Notes: generated by a model from the letters alone, not told the origin. Positions 26,325-37,082 are shown, counted from the stretch's first letter. The stretch: 64,000 bases of DNA from an uncultured Bacteroidota bacterium (GCA_903829015.1 CAIKOJ010000051.1:62001-126000), one strand, 5' to 3'. Numbers and translations are program-made.

Positions 26325-27815
26325 ATGAAAAAAGTATTGTTATTATTGATCATCGCAGGTGCAGCATTGCAGGCGCAGGCACAGAACATAGCACCAGAGC
26401 ATGACTATGTGCCGGGCAAAAAGCCTAAGAAGGTATGTGGCGCAGATGCCAACTTTACCGGCTGGGTAATAGACCTGAACGCTACCGGTGGAGCTTTGAT
26501 GCAGGATATTGCAACCGGCAATCAGGTAGCGAAATATAAGAATGCTGTGAACTCAAAAGTGAGCGAACCAAAATTCGAAACAGGAATGTCTCGCGGACTG
26601 GATCTGCAGGTGGGATATTTTTTCAGTAAATGCCGTCATTTTGGTGTAGGTACGGGAGTGTATGGTATGTACCAACAGGCTGATCTGTTAATGGACAGAT
26701 TTCATGTGGAATACAAGTCGACCGATAATTTCGGAAACACATTCAGGCAGTTGACCACCAGCAACGGAAAGGTGAAGGAGTCGGTTAAAACATACAGCGT
26801 TAATATTCCACTGCTTTTGAAATACCGTACCAGATTCTGTGAAAAAATGGGCTTTACAGTTGATGCGGGATTGCTGATCAATGTGATGGAGAAAAACGAC
26901 TACGAAGTTGATGCTAATTTTAATTATGAAGCCGTCTATAAATATACGGGTACGCAGGGTAATGTGACTCCGGTATATGATAATGCAACAGTGCCTGATG
27001 CCAGTGACCTGATCATCACCAAAAGCAATTATGCAGCTGACCATGGAACCGGCAACATTCAGAACTACTTCAACACACTGCATGCTGACGGATATAATGT
27101 GGGACTTGGTGTAAGACCAGGTGTAAATAAAGGAAGTGTTTCTTATGATCCTTCTATAGGTTTTTTACTTCGTCCGGCAGCTAGTTTTTATCTGAGAGAA
27201 AATGTATCCCTTAATCTGGGTCTTGTGTACAGTTACCAGGAATTCAGAAATAAGGATAACGCAGGCTATATGCTTACGAACAAAACAGGATCGTATAACT
27301 CGATGCTGAATAACGTGACCAAAAACCAAAGCCATGTGCTGGGAGTAAGTATAGGATTCAGGTATAACTTTAATAAATGCGGTCATTCTTGCTGTGAAAA
27401 AGCACCAATGCCAGAAGAGGAAGAAGACGATGTTGCATCGCCGGTTGTAGTAGTTGAAGAACCAGCTGAGCCACCAGTAAGTATTACTGCGCCGATCTTA
27501 TTTGATGTAAACAAGGCAGATATAAAATCTCAGGCGTACCCAATACTTGAAGAAGCGGTAAAGGAAATGACCGCTGATGAAAAAGCTCTGCTGACCATCA
27601 ATGGCTATACTGATAATACTGGTTCTAATTGGTACAACAAATTGCTTTCAAAAAGGCGTGCTGTAGCGGTTAAAAACTACCTTACTAAAAAAGGTGTGAA
27701 ACAGCACTCAATGAAGACAGTAGGACACGGCAAGAAAGACCCTGCTGCTACCAACAGCACACCTGAGGGTCGTGCAGAAAACCGCAGGGTGATATTGCAG
27801 AAGTCGGGGAAGTAG
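26325..27815 (+). CDS. OmpA-family outer-membrane protein with peptidoglycan-binding domain
   Basis: A 496-residue protein with signal peptide KKVLLLLIIAGAALQAQAQN. Residues about 30-360 form an outer-membrane barrel (YFFSKCRHFGVGTGVYG; SHVLGVSIGFRYNF). An acidic linker EEEEDDVAS follows. The OmpA C-terminal domain spans about 385-496: ILFDVNKADIKSQAYPILEE, NGYTDNTGSNWYNKLLSKRRA, GRAENRRV. This domain binds peptidoglycan and ties the outer membrane to the wall. ATG 26325 is used; the frame also offers a TTG one codon before. It lies 24 nt after the T9SS type A gene. Confidence 0.9.
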   Translation: MKKVLLLLIIAGAALQAQAQNIAPEHDYVPGKKPKKVCGADANFTGWVIDLNATGGALMQDIATGNQVAKYKNAVNSKVSEPKFETGMSRGLDLQVGYFFSKCRHFGVGTGVYGMYQQADLLMDRFHVEYKSTDNFGNTFRQLTTSNGKVKESVKTYSVNIPLLLKYRTRFCEKMGFTVDAGLLINVMEKNDYEVDANFNYEAVYKYTGTQGNVTPVYDNATVPDASDLIITKSNYAADHGTGNIQNYFNTLHADGYNVGLGVRPGVNKGSVSYDPSIGFLLRPAASFYLRENVSLNLGLVYSYQEFRNKDNAGYMLTNKTGSYNSMLNNVTKNQSHVLGVSIGFRYNFNKCGHSCCEKAPMPEEEEDDVASPVVVVEEPAEPPVSITAPILFDVNKADIKSQAYPILEEAVKEMTADEKALLTINGYTDNTGSNWYNKLLSKRRAVAVKNYLTKKGVKQHSMKTVGHGKKDPAATNSTPEGRAENRRVILQKSGK

Positions 27816-27880
27816 GGCGTAAGTGAGGAGTCCTGACTGAGTGACCCCTAAAGCAAAGGTTTACTTTGTCGTTATGACTT

Positions 27881-29089
27881 ATGGAACGGAACCTATTGAA
27901 GCATCGCGGAGTATTACCTGTAATTGTAACTTCTCAGTTTTTTTGTACCAGCCTTTGGTTTGCGGGCAATGCTGTAGTGCCTGATTTAATCAAGGTATTT
28001 GGGTTGCCTCCTCATTTTTTGGGTTATCTCACTAGTTGCGTACAACTTGGTTTTATTTCGGGTACGCTGGTATTTGCAATACTATCGGTTGCCGACAGGT
28101 TTTCACCATCGAAGGTGTTTTTTGTAAGTGCGATTATCGCAGCTTCCTGTAATTCAGGTGTAGTGGTTTGCGATATTTCTGTTCCTGCAATTTTACTGTT
28201 GCGTTTCCTGACCGGATTTTTTCTGGCTGGGATCTATCCAGTTGGTATGAAGATCGTTGCCGACCATTATGAGCAGCCAGGCAGATCGCTGGGTTTTTTG
28301 GTGGGGGCGCTGGTATTAGGGACGGCCTTACCACACCTGCTGAAAAATATCGGTACTCACTTTTCTTATGAATATGTATTTGCGGTTACTTCGGTGCTCG
28401 CTTTGGCAGGCGGTATGGCGGTGTTTTTTATGGTGCCAGATGGACCATTCAGAAAAAAAGGGCAGCGACTTAGCTTTTCGGCATTTAGGGGTTCATTTAG
28501 AAACACGGAGTTGAAGGCTGCGGCCTTTGGGTACTTTGGGCATATGTGGGAGTTGTATACCTTCTGGGCATTTGTACCGGTAATGTTTGCGACTTATAAC
28601 GTCCGATATCCGGATGGACACATCAATACACCATTGTACTCTTTTCTCATTATTGCATCGGGTGCATTGTCTTGCGCAGGTGGCGGTATTCTGTCAAGAA
28701 AGTTTGGTGTGAAAAGGACAGCTGTAGTGTGCCTTTCGCTATCTGGTATCTGCTGCATGGTGTCCCCGTTGTTTTTGTTTGTTCCTAATGCATCTCATCT
28801 ACTCGCATTCTTATTCATTTGGGGTATGGCAGTGGTTGCAGATTCGCCTATGTTTTCGACATTAGTGGCTCAACATGCGCCGATAGCATCAAGAGGCACT
28901 ACACTGACGCTGGTAAACTGTATAGGGTTTTCAATCACCATCGTTAGTATTCAGTTGCTCAACACATATACAGCAACCATTGACCCACGATATATTTATA
29001 TGCTGCTGGGTGTGGGACCTGTGCTTGGATTACTGGCGTTGTATAGATACAGATCAGGCAAAGTGGGTTCAAGCCCAATTTCGCAATAG
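27881..29089 (+). CDS. MFS transporter
   Basis: A 402-residue major facilitator superfamily protein with about 12 hydrophobic helices. The first-half signature lies in ISVPAILLLRFLTGFFLAGIYPVGMKIVADHYEQPGRSLGF. The loop between helices 6 and 7 (FRKKGQRLSFSAFRGSFRN) is short and basic. Its general look is that of CynX/NarK-like or drug/anion porters, but the substrate cannot be told. It is inner-membrane. It stands alone between the OmpA gene and the convergent M13 peptidase. Confidence 0.85.
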   Translation: MERNLLKHRGVLPVIVTSQFFCTSLWFAGNAVVPDLIKVFGLPPHFLGYLTSCVQLGFISGTLVFAILSVADRFSPSKVFFVSAIIAASCNSGVVVCDISVPAILLLRFLTGFFLAGIYPVGMKIVADHYEQPGRSLGFLVGALVLGTALPHLLKNIGTHFSYEYVFAVTSVLALAGGMAVFFMVPDGPFRKKGQRLSFSAFRGSFRNTELKAAAFGYFGHMWELYTFWAFVPVMFATYNVRYPDGHINTPLYSFLIIASGALSCAGGGILSRKFGVKRTAVVCLSLSGICCMVSPLFLFVPNASHLLAFLFIWGMAVVADSPMFSTLVAQHAPIASRGTTLTLVNCIGFSITIVSIQLLNTYTATIDPRYIYMLLGVGPVLGLLALYRYRSGKVGSSPISQ

Positions 29090-29130
29090 GGTAGGTTGCC
29101 AAATACTGCCGGTTGTTCTAAAATACCGGA

Positions 29131-31167
29131 CTACCAAAGATGCACCCGCGAGCTGTCTGCCAGGTACATTTTGTCGCCGGGCTTAATGCCGAAAGCCTCA
29201 TAAAATTCGGGGACATTCGGGAATGGACCGTTCACACGGTATTTTGCGGGCGAGTGTACATCAGTGAGTAGCTGTGTGGCAATGCGCTCCTGACGGATTG
29301 ACATCATCCAGCCAAGTGAGTAGCCCAGGAAGAAACGCTGCACCGGTGTAAGGCCGCCTATCTTGTCGCCCTTTTTGTAAGCCTCTGTAAGTTTGAAAGC
29401 ATCGAGGCCAATGAGTATGCCGCCCAGGTCAGCAAGGTTTTCGCCAAGGGTAGCTTTGCCATTAATATGCATGTTATCCAACGGCACCATTTTATTGAAC
29501 TGCTGTACCAGCACATCGGCACGCTTCATAAACTGCACGGTATCATTTACAGACCACCACTGGCAAAGGTTGCCATTTTCATCGTACTTGCGGCCTTCAT
29601 CGTCAAAGCCGTGAGTGATCTCGTGACCAACGGTTGAAGCCGCTGTGTAGCCATAAACCAATGCGTCATCCAGTTCGGCATCGCGGAAGCCCGGAACGGT
29701 CATCATAGCTGCAGGCAGTACGATTTCGTTGTTGCTTTGGTTGTAGTAAGCGTTGTACGTTTGAGGTGTCATATCCCACTCTGTACGATCGACCGGTTTG
29801 CCCAGCTTTTCTACATTGTGGTTGTTCCACCATTGGTTAGCGCGCATCATATTCAGTACAAGCGGACCACGGTCTATCTTTAGTGCAGAGAAGTCTTTCC
29901 AATGCTCGGGATAGCCAACCTTCTTGCTAATTGCCATGAGCTTGTGGATGGCTTTTTGCTTAGTGCTATCGCACATCCAGGTAAGTTTTTCGATACGGGC
30001 TTTGTAGGCATTGCGAACGTTTTCGACCAAGTGGTTGTACCTAGATTTTGCTACGGTATCAAAGTACTCCGTTACGAAAAGTTTGCCTAATTCTTCGCCA
30101 ATGGCGCCTTCTTCGGCATCAAGCGCCCGACGCCAGCGAGGGTGTTGCTCCTGCGCACCACGGATGGTTTTTGAGTAGAAATCGAACCGAGCTTCGGCAA
30201 ACGGTTTGCTGAGGTATTCGGCAAATGTGACTACAAGGTGAAACACCATGTAGTCTTTGATAGTCTGGATATCGGTGGATGCAATCAGCTGATCGAGTGT
30301 TTTGTAGAATTCGGGTTGGCCTACAATCACGCTATCTACATGTTGCACGCCCATTTGGGCCAGATATTTGGGCCACTCTATGCCGGGAGATAATGAGCGA
30401 AGATTGCTGATCGCAAATTTGTTGTAGTTGGTATACGGATCGCGCAGGTCTTCGAGTTTGCGGGAAGATTTGGCGAGCTTTGTTTCAAGCGCAAGTATAC
30501 CCTCTGCTTTTTTGGCAGCTTGAAGGCTGTCGGTGCCTATAAGGCGGAACACCCTGGCAATATATGCCGGGTACAGACTGCGGATCTTCGCTGTACGAGC
30601 ATCTGTATTAAAGTAATAATCGCGATTAGGCATACCCAGTCCTCCCTGAGAGAGGAAGAACGCCTGAACATCGCTGTGCTTGGGGTCTTGTGATACGCCT
30701 TCATCGAACAAAATGTTAGCGCCGTAGGTATGCATGTGAGCGGCCTGAGCCATCACATCTTCCTTTGTTTTCATTGCGGCAATGGCATCGAGTTCGGGTT
30801 GTAAAGGTTTGATGCCGTTTTGCTCTATGGATGCAGTATCCATAGCACTGAACCAGAAATCGCCGATGCGCTGGCCAGGGCCGGTTTTTTCGGCCTTTGT
30901 CAGGGCGTCTTCGTTTATTTTGCGCAGCTTCACATACAGTTCTTTCTGAACCAGCTCGCCAATACCCCAGTTAGTTTCATCGGCAGGTATAGGATTCTTT
31001 TTCAGCCAGCCACCGTTTGCGTACTCAAAAAAGTCGTCATTAGGTCTGACGGTAGTATCGAGATTGCTCTGCAACAGATCTGCCTTGGTATTTTCTTTAG
31101 TTGAAGGTTGGCTGCAAGCGGTAATGAGGCTCAATGCAACGAAGGTGGAGACGAATCTTTTGGCCAT
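29131..31167 (-). CDS. M13 (neprilysin-like) zinc endopeptidase lipoprotein
   Basis: A 678-residue protein of peptidase family M13. The N-terminus has a lipoprotein signal with lipobox LITAC (about residue 14-18), so it is probably anchored to the periplasmic face of a membrane. The zinc site is HEITH (515-519), followed by GFDDEGRKYDENGN, with the third ligand E574 in GENLADLGG. The substrate-binding motif NAYYNQSNNEIVLPAAMM is typical. Length fits the family (650-700). It cuts short oligopeptides. It lies downstream of the DUF4397 lipoprotein gene, separated by a terminator. Confidence 0.94.
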   Translation of the reverse strand: MAKRFVSTFVALSLITACSQPSTKENTKADLLQSNLDTTVRPNDDFFEYANGGWLKKNPIPADETNWGIGELVQKELYVKLRKINEDALTKAEKTGPGQRIGDFWFSAMDTASIEQNGIKPLQPELDAIAAMKTKEDVMAQAAHMHTYGANILFDEGVSQDPKHSDVQAFFLSQGGLGMPNRDYYFNTDARTAKIRSLYPAYIARVFRLIGTDSLQAAKKAEGILALETKLAKSSRKLEDLRDPYTNYNKFAISNLRSLSPGIEWPKYLAQMGVQHVDSVIVGQPEFYKTLDQLIASTDIQTIKDYMVFHLVVTFAEYLSKPFAEARFDFYSKTIRGAQEQHPRWRRALDAEEGAIGEELGKLFVTEYFDTVAKSRYNHLVENVRNAYKARIEKLTWMCDSTKQKAIHKLMAISKKVGYPEHWKDFSALKIDRGPLVLNMMRANQWWNNHNVEKLGKPVDRTEWDMTPQTYNAYYNQSNNEIVLPAAMMTVPGFRDAELDDALVYGYTAASTVGHEITHGFDDEGRKYDENGNLCQWWSVNDTVQFMKRADVLVQQFNKMVPLDNMHINGKATLGENLADLGGILIGLDAFKLTEAYKKGDKIGGLTPVQRFFLGYSLGWMMSIRQERIATQLLTDVHSPAKYRVNGPFPNVPEFYEAFGIKPGDKMYLADSSRVHLW

Positions 31168-31238
31168 AAAAACAAATTAGAAGCCAAAAGTACCACGTTT
31201 TGCGGTGATTCTATACCCTTGTAGGGGGTATAAAAAAA

Positions 31239-31269
31239 CAGTCCATTATTCAGAAAGAATAATGGACTG
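31239..31269 (-). terminator. Intrinsic terminator after the DUF4397 gene
   Basis: CAGTCCATTATT (31239-31250), loop CAGAAAG, AATAATGGACTG (31258-31269). It has a perfect 12-bp stem. Read on the minus strand it is followed by TTTTTTTATA, an ideal U-tract. Confidence 0.88.
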
Positions 31270-31289
31270 CAATAACCGGAAAAAATCAA

Positions 31290-31973
31290 TTAATTGTTGT
31301 TGATGAACTTAAGCCCCAGGGCTGTGCTGCCGGTACCCACAGAGATACCGGTAAGCATAATGGTGTATATCTTACCTGCGGCGAATGTCTGGTTGACTAA
31401 TGTGGCCAGTTTTGTAGGATTGGCGGGATCCTGAAACAATACAGTAGCGCCTGTTTGTGCGGCTACCGGATAAAAGGAAGTGATCATTCCGTAGCCAACA
31501 TTGGTAGCAACACTGGTAGCGCCGATGTAACAATTTTCATTCAGCGTATCTCCGCTAAGGTTCACAAAGCGCACCTTAGCAAAACCTGCAGCAGGAGCAG
31601 TCATATCGTCGGTAGCAAAAATAAAAGCCGGTTTTGTGAAAATACCGCCCGCATACACCGAGTAATAGGAAGACGCTGTGAGGCTCACAGTCTGGCTAAC
31701 CAAGGGAGTGATCAAACCGGAAGTATTGATAGACCATGCCATGGATACAGCACCTTCGTTAATTGACTGGTATGGACTATAGTTAAGAAAGCCAAGAGCT
31801 GAAGCTCCGGGGATGCTTGCACCATTTGCAGTGACCTGCGTTAATCCGGCACCGGTACAGCCGTTCACAAACATCACATTAGCTGTAATAGAAGGAGATG
31901 ACGAGCTTTTATGACAAGCACCGAAAAACAATGAAGCAGAAACTGCTGACAATAAAAAGAGAACTTTTTTCAT
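31290..31973 (-). CDS. DUF4397 lipoprotein
   Basis: A 227-residue protein with lipobox FFGACHKSSSS (signal MKKVLFLLSAVSASLFFGAC). It carries two related beta-sandwich segments of the DUF4397 type (NVMFVNGCTGAGLTQVTANG; AKVRFVNLSGDTLNENCYIG), a family common in secreted Bacteroidota proteins. Its function is unknown and it probably acts at the cell envelope. ATG 31973 was chosen over an upstream TTG. It has its own terminator at 31239 and an untranslated 125-nt gap to the histidine kinase gene upstream. Confidence 0.8.
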   Translation of the reverse strand: MKKVLFLLSAVSASLFFGACHKSSSSPSITANVMFVNGCTGAGLTQVTANGASIPGASALGFLNYSPYQSINEGAVSMAWSINTSGLITPLVSQTVSLTASSYYSVYAGGIFTKPAFIFATDDMTAPAAGFAKVRFVNLSGDTLNENCYIGATSVATNVGYGMITSFYPVAAQTGATVLFQDPANPTKLATLVNQTFAAGKIYTIMLTGISVGTGSTALGLKFINNN

Positions 31974-32097
31974 ATGCAATATTAATTTATAGAAATTATG
32001 AGTTTAAATCAATTTCAGTATAGCAATAACAACAATCGTGCCTTGATATCGTTGGCAATGTTAAAAGAATGAAAGTTACAAAATGAATTCAGGATCA

Positions 32098-33225
32098 TCA
32101 AGCTTTAGATTTCACGGAAAAATAAAAAGTTGCACCTTTTCCTTTTTCGCTTTCAACCCAGATATCACCACCATTCTGAACTGCAAATTCTTTACAAAGC
32201 ATCAAACCTATTCCATGCCCTTTTTCGTTGTCAGTACCTTTCTGACTCTTAAGTGAATAGAAAAGCTTTGAGATGTTCTCTCTGTCGATACCGATACCTG
32301 AGTCTTTGACAGAAAATACAGTGAAGCCCTTTAAAGCAGAGGTATCTGCGTAAATATCTATTGTGCCATTCTGGAAAGTATATTTCAGCGCATTGGCAAG
32401 TAAGTTTCTGATAATAAAATCGAAGAGTGAAGGATCGGAGTAAACATGCAGTTCGGCAGGAGTGTGGTCGGTGATCGTAATATTCTTTTCGGCCGCTTTG
32501 ATCTTACGAAGGTCTATGCCCTCTTTGATATACCCTTTTGGCTTCATGTCTATCTGGTGCAGACTGATACCTTTGACCAATGTTTGACCCCAGTACAGCA
32601 ATTTATCAAAGGTTTCAAGTGATGCCTTGGTTTGTTCCTTCAGGTTTTCAAGGATAAATTGTTTTTCGTCGGGCGTGGTATTTGGATCCTCGTAGATATC
32701 AATAATCGCCGGGATGCGCGCTATGGGACCCCTTAAGTCGTGCCCAATCACCGAAAGAAGTTTATCCTTCATGTTGTTAAGCTCTTCCAGATGACTCTGA
32801 TGCAGCAACATAATTTTATTCAGGTGTATAGTTTTTCTGTAGAAGTAAATAACGACCAACAATACCAGCAATAAACCAACTGCAGCAGTGACAAAAATAT
32901 TTCGCTCTAATCTAATTTCGTTGAGGCTATTTTCCTGCCCTTCTGAACGTAGGTTATCATTTAACAACGCCGTATTTGTTTGGGCACTGCTGTTGTCGCT
33001 TGCGCCTTCTGAAATAACAATCGAATTGTTTGTAGAATGCTGACCTAGGGCGGATGAGTTATCGTACCAGGATGGCAGGGCGAGCAACATTTGATCTATT
33101 GCAAAAATGCTACGCTGAAATGTTGTAAAAATTTCTGTATTACCTCCTTCAACAACATAGTGTTCTCTGGCCGTTACAGCCTGAGAAAAAAAGAGGAGTA
33201 AAATGAAAAAATTTAGTGTTTTCAT
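32098..33225 (-). CDS. Membrane sensor histidine kinase
   Basis: A 375-residue two-component sensor. It has a signal peptide (residues 1-19), a short periplasmic region of about 90 residues, one membrane helix (109-129), and a HisKA dimerisation domain with the phospho-acceptor H162 in VIGHDLRGPIAR. The HATPase_c domain follows, with N-box IIRNLLANALKYT, G1 VKDSGIGID and G2 GHGIGLMLCKEF. The sensing domain is too short for TPR or reg_prop modules and its ligand is unknown. No response regulator gene is adjacent, so it is an orphan kinase. It is divergent from bioB. Confidence 0.93.
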   Translation of the reverse strand: MKTLNFFILLLFFSQAVTAREHYVVEGGNTEIFTTFQRSIFAIDQMLLALPSWYDNSSALGQHSTNNSIVISEGASDNSSAQTNTALLNDNLRSEGQENSLNEIRLERNIFVTAAVGLLLVLLVVIYFYRKTIHLNKIMLLHQSHLEELNNMKDKLLSVIGHDLRGPIARIPAIIDIYEDPNTTPDEKQFILENLKEQTKASLETFDKLLYWGQTLVKGISLHQIDMKPKGYIKEGIDLRKIKAAEKNITITDHTPAELHVYSDPSLFDFIIRNLLANALKYTFQNGTIDIYADTSALKGFTVFSVKDSGIGIDRENISKLFYSLKSQKGTDNEKGHGIGLMLCKEFAVQNGGDIWVESEKGKGATFYFSVKSKA

Positions 33226-33427
33226 TGAAAGTAACTATACTGCTAAATATAGTAGCCGGAATTACCCGTTAAATATAGGAAATAAACATAAAATAGCGGT
33301 GTCAAATTTCGGTAACTGGTTGATTAATAGACACATGGAATATTATATACATTCAACGAAAAGCGTTTGACAGCCGAAAAATATAAACAATGAAGTTGTA
33401 GTTTCGCATTTTGAAACCAATAAAAAT

Positions 33428-34432
33428 ATGAGCGTAATACGCAATAACTGGAGTCGGGAGGAAATTAAGGGAATCTACGAAACGCCTTTGCTGGAGCTGA
33501 TCTTATCTGCGGCTGATGTACATAGAGCTCACCATAAATTTGGCGAAGTACAAATAAGCAGCCTGCTTTCCATAAAAACAGGAGGATGTTCGGAAGACTG
33601 CGGATACTGCCCTCAGGCAGCAAGGTATAATACAGGAGTAGGTGTGCAGGCACTGATGAAAGTAGATGAAGTTGTAAAGGCTGCCAAAAATGCCAAGGCG
33701 GGCGGAGCTTCGAGGTTTTGTATGGGGGCTGCCTGGAGGGAAGTACGTGATAACTCTGATTTTGACAGAGTACTGGATATGGTAAAAGAGGTGAATAAAC
33801 TGAATATGGAAGTTTGCTGTACGCTGGGTATGGTAAATGAATATCAGGCTAAAAGACTTGCTGAAGCAGGATTGTACGCATACAATCATAACGTTGATAC
33901 ATCTGAGGAACATTATGGTGATGTGATCACTACCCGCACATACGATGACCGGCTTAACACTCTTGAAAATGTGAGAAAGGCTGGAATTTCGGTTTGCAGC
34001 GGCGGAATAATAGGAATGGGTGAAACAGGTTCTGACAGAATAGCCATGCTACAAACGCTCGCTAATTTGCCGGAACACCCCGGATCTGTGCCTATTAATG
34101 CGTTAGTGCCGGTAACAGGTACGCCAATGGGAGAGAGGGGTAGGGTATCTTTTGATGAACTCGTGAGAATGATCGCCACTGCGCGCATATTGATGCCTAA
34201 TTCGGCAGTGAGGTTGTCGGCAGGACGGCTGGAACTTTCTATTGCCGAGCAGGCATTGTGTTTCATGGCAGGAGCCAACTCGATCTTTGCCGGAGACAAA
34301 TTGCTGACAACACCTAACCCTGCATACAATGCAGATATGGAGATGTTCGGTATTTTGGGACTTACTCCGAAAGAAGCATTTGCAGACGGGATTCCCGTCC
34401 AAAAGCAACTATTGCAGCATGAACAGGGTTGA
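33428..34432 (+). CDS. bioB: Biotin synthase
   Basis: A 334-residue radical-SAM enzyme that inserts sulphur into dethiobiotin, the last biotin step. The CxxxCxxC cluster motif is C54, C58, C61 in [33 protein letters not shown] and AGRLELS are further family motifs; the last of these holds the arginine (SAGR) that ligates the [2Fe-2S] cluster. The 3' end overlaps bioF by 14 nt, so translation is probably coupled. The gene is transcribed away from the histidine kinase. No BirA-type operator could be recognised in the 202-nt upstream gap. Confidence 0.97.
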   Translation: MSVIRNNWSREEIKGIYETPLLELILSAADVHRAHHKFGEVQISSLLSIKTGGCSEDCGYCPQAARYNTGVGVQALMKVDEVVKAAKNAKAGGASRFCMGAAWREVRDNSDFDRVLDMVKEVNKLNMEVCCTLGMVNEYQAKRLAEAGLYAYNHNVDTSEEHYGDVITTRTYDDRLNTLENVRKAGISVCSGGIIGMGETGSDRIAMLQTLANLPEHPGSVPINALVPVTGTPMGERGRVSFDELVRMIATARILMPNSAVRLSAGRLELSIAEQALCFMAGANSIFAGDKLLTTPNPAYNADMEMFGILGLTPKEAFADGIPVQKQLLQHEQG

Positions 34433-35543
34433 GCAACTGCTGCAGCATAAATTAGCAGAACGAGCTAATGCCGGCAATCTCAGGCAACTGAGTTTGAATA
34501 AGGCATCGGTAGATTTTTACTCGAATGACTATCTGGGTTTAGCCACTTTGGGATATCAGACAGATGCTTCTAGCCACTCCAGTAGATATTTGATGTCGGG
34601 ATCAACCGGATCGCGGCTGTTGTCGGGGAACAGCCCGGAGGCAGAAGCATTGGAAAAAACAATAGCAGACTTCCACAGAGCTCAATCAGCACTGTTGTTT
34701 AACTCAGGTTATGACGCAAATACGGGATTGATTCCATGTATTACAGACAGGCACACAACGATACTATGCGATGAACTATGCCATGCCAGTATTTTAGATG
34801 GGATAAGGCTTAGCCAGAGCAGCAAGCGATACAAATTCAGGCATAATAATATTGAGGACCTGGCGAAGAAACTAAAGAAATTTCAAGACGGAACAGTGGT
34901 TGTAATTGTGGAGTCAGTTTATTCGATGGATGGGGATACTGCACCACTGGGTGAAATAACAACATTATGCAATGACCACAATGCACAGCTTATAGTTGAT
35001 GAAGCGCATGCAACCGGAGTGTTTGGAGAAAAAGGAGAAGGGTTAGTCTGTGCCATGGGTCTGGAAGACCGGGTATTTGCAAGGGTGCATACCTTTGGCA
35101 AGGCATTAGGTTGCCATGGAGCGGCGGTAGTGGGGAGCGATCTGCTAAAGCAATACCTGATCAATTTTGCAAGACCATTTATATATACGACGGCATTGCC
35201 GATGCACTCAGTCTGTGCAATAGACAATGCATACAGGTACCTTTCGTCAGCTGAGTTTAACAACCAATCATTGCGTGAATTGATCACGTATTTCAGGACA
35301 AAGATATTAAAGGCTGGAGGCAGCGGATGGCTGGACAGCGAGAGCGCCATACAGGCAATGATAATTGGTGATAATTTGCGGTGCCGGTCAATTGCCGGGA
35401 AAATACAGCACGCAGGTTTTCAAGTAAACCCAATATTATATCCTACGGTATCAAAAGGGTCGGAACGACTAAGAATATGCCTGCACACATTCAATACCAC
35501 CGAACAAATAGACGGGCTATTTGAAGTAATTGCTCAGGCGTAG
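34419..35543 (+). CDS. bioF: 8-amino-7-oxononanoate synthase
   Basis: A 374-residue alpha-oxoamine synthase that condenses pimeloyl thioester with alanine, the first ring-building step of biotin synthesis. The PLP lysine is K228 in [13 protein letters not shown], and the PLP-pyridine aspartate is D194 in VDEAHATG. The start ATG 34419 lies inside the bioB 3' end (14-nt overlap), and the protein from here matches the family opening ([20 protein letters not shown]). The frame can be extended upstream within bioB, which is not meaningful. It converges on the cyclase gene, with stops only 6 nt apart. Confidence 0.95.
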   Translation: MNRVEQLLQHKLAERANAGNLRQLSLNKASVDFYSNDYLGLATLGYQTDASSHSSRYLMSGSTGSRLLSGNSPEAEALEKTIADFHRAQSALLFNSGYDANTGLIPCITDRHTTILCDELCHASILDGIRLSQSSKRYKFRHNNIEDLAKKLKKFQDGTVVVIVESVYSMDGDTAPLGEITTLCNDHNAQLIVDEAHATGVFGEKGEGLVCAMGLEDRVFARVHTFGKALGCHGAAVVGSDLLKQYLINFARPFIYTTALPMHSVCAIDNAYRYLSSAEFNNQSLRELITYFRTKILKAGGSGWLDSESAIQAMIIGDNLRCRSIAGKIQHAGFQVNPILYPTVSKGSERLRICLHTFNTTEQIDGLFEVIAQA

Positions 35544-35549
35544 GCGTCA

Positions 35550-37082
35550 CTAAGAGACATAGTACATATCTATGCTTCCTTTGTTCTTCGCTTCTACTTT
35601 ACCCCTGTAAATACATGGGTATTTATCTTTGATGAGCTCGTAAGTGGACGCAGAGATATTAATTTTTCCTTCTTCGCTATTTTGTTCCATGCGTGCAGCA
35701 ATGTTCACGGTATCGCCCCAAATGTCGTAAGAAAATTTTCTCACCCCTACTATGCCTGCAACCACCTCACCGCTATTGATACCAATACGCATGCTGAAAG
35801 TGCCTTTTCCAAGTTCTTTCTTCCTTTTCAGCATAAATTCATTAATTTCCTTAGCCGCGGAAACAACATCCGCTGCATGATTGGGGTTGGCAATTGGCAG
35901 TCCGGAAACCGCCATATATGCGTCACCTACAGTTTTTATTTTTTCGATGTGGTACTTGCCAAGAATTCCGTCAAATGCCTTGAAACATACATGCAACTCA
36001 CCTACCAGTTGTTGCGGTGTCATAGATTCGGCGACCGAAGTAAAGCTTACAAAGTCGGTGAACAAGACAGTAACATTGTGAAAATGTTTTGCGTCGGCGA
36101 ATCCTTTTTCCATGAGTTCTTCAGCCACTTCCTGAGGGAGGATATTCAACAAAAGCTCTTCAGACCTTTTCTTCTCTTTTGTAAGGGCGAGATTGGACTT
36201 CTTCTGCATATGGAAGCTCCTGAAAATAAGAACGGAAATGACCACCATCGCTATTATTCCAAAGATGTAGAATATGCGTTCTTTTTTTCTTTGCTCCAGC
36301 AACTCGTTCGTCATTTTCAGTTCGTTTTCCTTCAAAGCCAGATTTGCAGCTTGCAAAGCTTTTTCTTCCTCAGCCACGTTCAATTGCTTTTCTTTTTCCT
36401 CGGCATAGGATTTTTCCATTGTAAGGTCGGTTTGCGTCTTCTGCAGTGCTTTATTTACATTGGCTTTTTCTTTTTCTGATTTAGAGAGGTTTTGATTGGT
36501 AGCATCGAGTTGCTGCTGATTTTGTGACAGTTTTTGATTTGACTCGTTCAGCTGCTGCTGGTATAGTTCCTGCTGCTTTTTAATAGAATCCAATCTCCTG
36601 GCATTTTCATACTCTATATTTTTCTTATCGAGATCATTGTTCTTTTTGGACGCAAAAATGCCATTATTCAGTTCAAGAATTTTCTTTTTTGTAACAACAA
36701 CATCGCCATACTTTCCGGCTTTAGATTGTGCGTTCTGCATAGTTTTGTAGGCCGCAATCATCTGGTCTTTATCGCCGGCATCCCTGGCTGCCTCAACAGA
36801 CTTATTTGCGTAGTCGATCGCTTTGTTAAGGTTTTCTTTTTTTTCTGCGGAGATATTGCTATTTGGTTGAATTTCGTCGCGTGAGAACCTGGCTATATTG
36901 AGGTATAGTCCGGCAATTGTGCCATAAGTATGCCCTAAAGTTTTCCTATCGCGCTGGCTACCTGCAGCCCTCAATTCATTGTCTAGTTTCTTTGAAAGTT
37001 CTGAAAAACTAACACCTTCATCCTGCGCCAGGAGGAACTGAGGAAGCAAAAGCAGAAAGGCTAAAAACAATGATTTGTTCAC
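35550..37082 (-). CDS. Membrane class III adenylate cyclase with periplasmic helical region
   Basis: From GTG 37082 the product has 510 residues. It has a signal peptide MNKSLFLAFLLLLPQFLLAQ, a TPR-like helical region (about 30-140) and a long glutamine-rich coiled coil (160-268). One membrane helix (270-287) and a class III cyclase domain (about 330-510) follow. Metal-binding D343 and D387 (VLFTDFVSFT, KTVGDAYM) are present. The specificity pair K383 and D453 (YDIWGD) points to ATP rather than GTP, and the catalytic N460/R464 are in place. The start is uncertain: the frame is open upstream via TTG, but the signal peptide begins at the GTG. It lies between the two biotin blocks on the opposite strand. 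Confidence 0.9.
   Translation of the reverse strand: MNKSLFLAFLLLLPQFLLAQDEGVSFSELSKKLDNELRAAGSQRDRKTLGHTYGTIAGLYLNIARFSRDEIQPNSNISAEKKENLNKAIDYANKSVEAARDAGDKDQMIAAYKTMQNAQSKAGKYGDVVVTKKKILELNNGIFASKKNNDLDKKNIEYENARRLDSIKKQQELYQQQLNESNQKLSQNQQQLDATNQNLSKSEKEKANVNKALQKTQTDLTMEKSYAEEKEKQLNVAEEEKALQAANLALKENELKMTNELLEQRKKERIFYIFGIIAMVVISVLIFRSFHMQKKSNLALTKEKKRSEELLLNILPQEVAEELMEKGFADAKHFHNVTVLFTDFVSFTSVAESMTPQQLVGELHVCFKAFDGILGKYHIEKIKTVGDAYMAVSGLPIANPNHAADVVSAAKEINEFMLKRKKELGKGTFSMRIGINSGEVVAGIVGVRKFSYDIWGDTVNIAARMEQNSEEGKINISASTYELIKDKYPCIYRGKVEAKNKGSIDMYYVS

Noticed and set aside
34329-34418. Extended N-terminus for bioF
   Set aside because: It runs within the end of bioB and adds residues unrelated to the family. 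ATG 34419 fits homologues.
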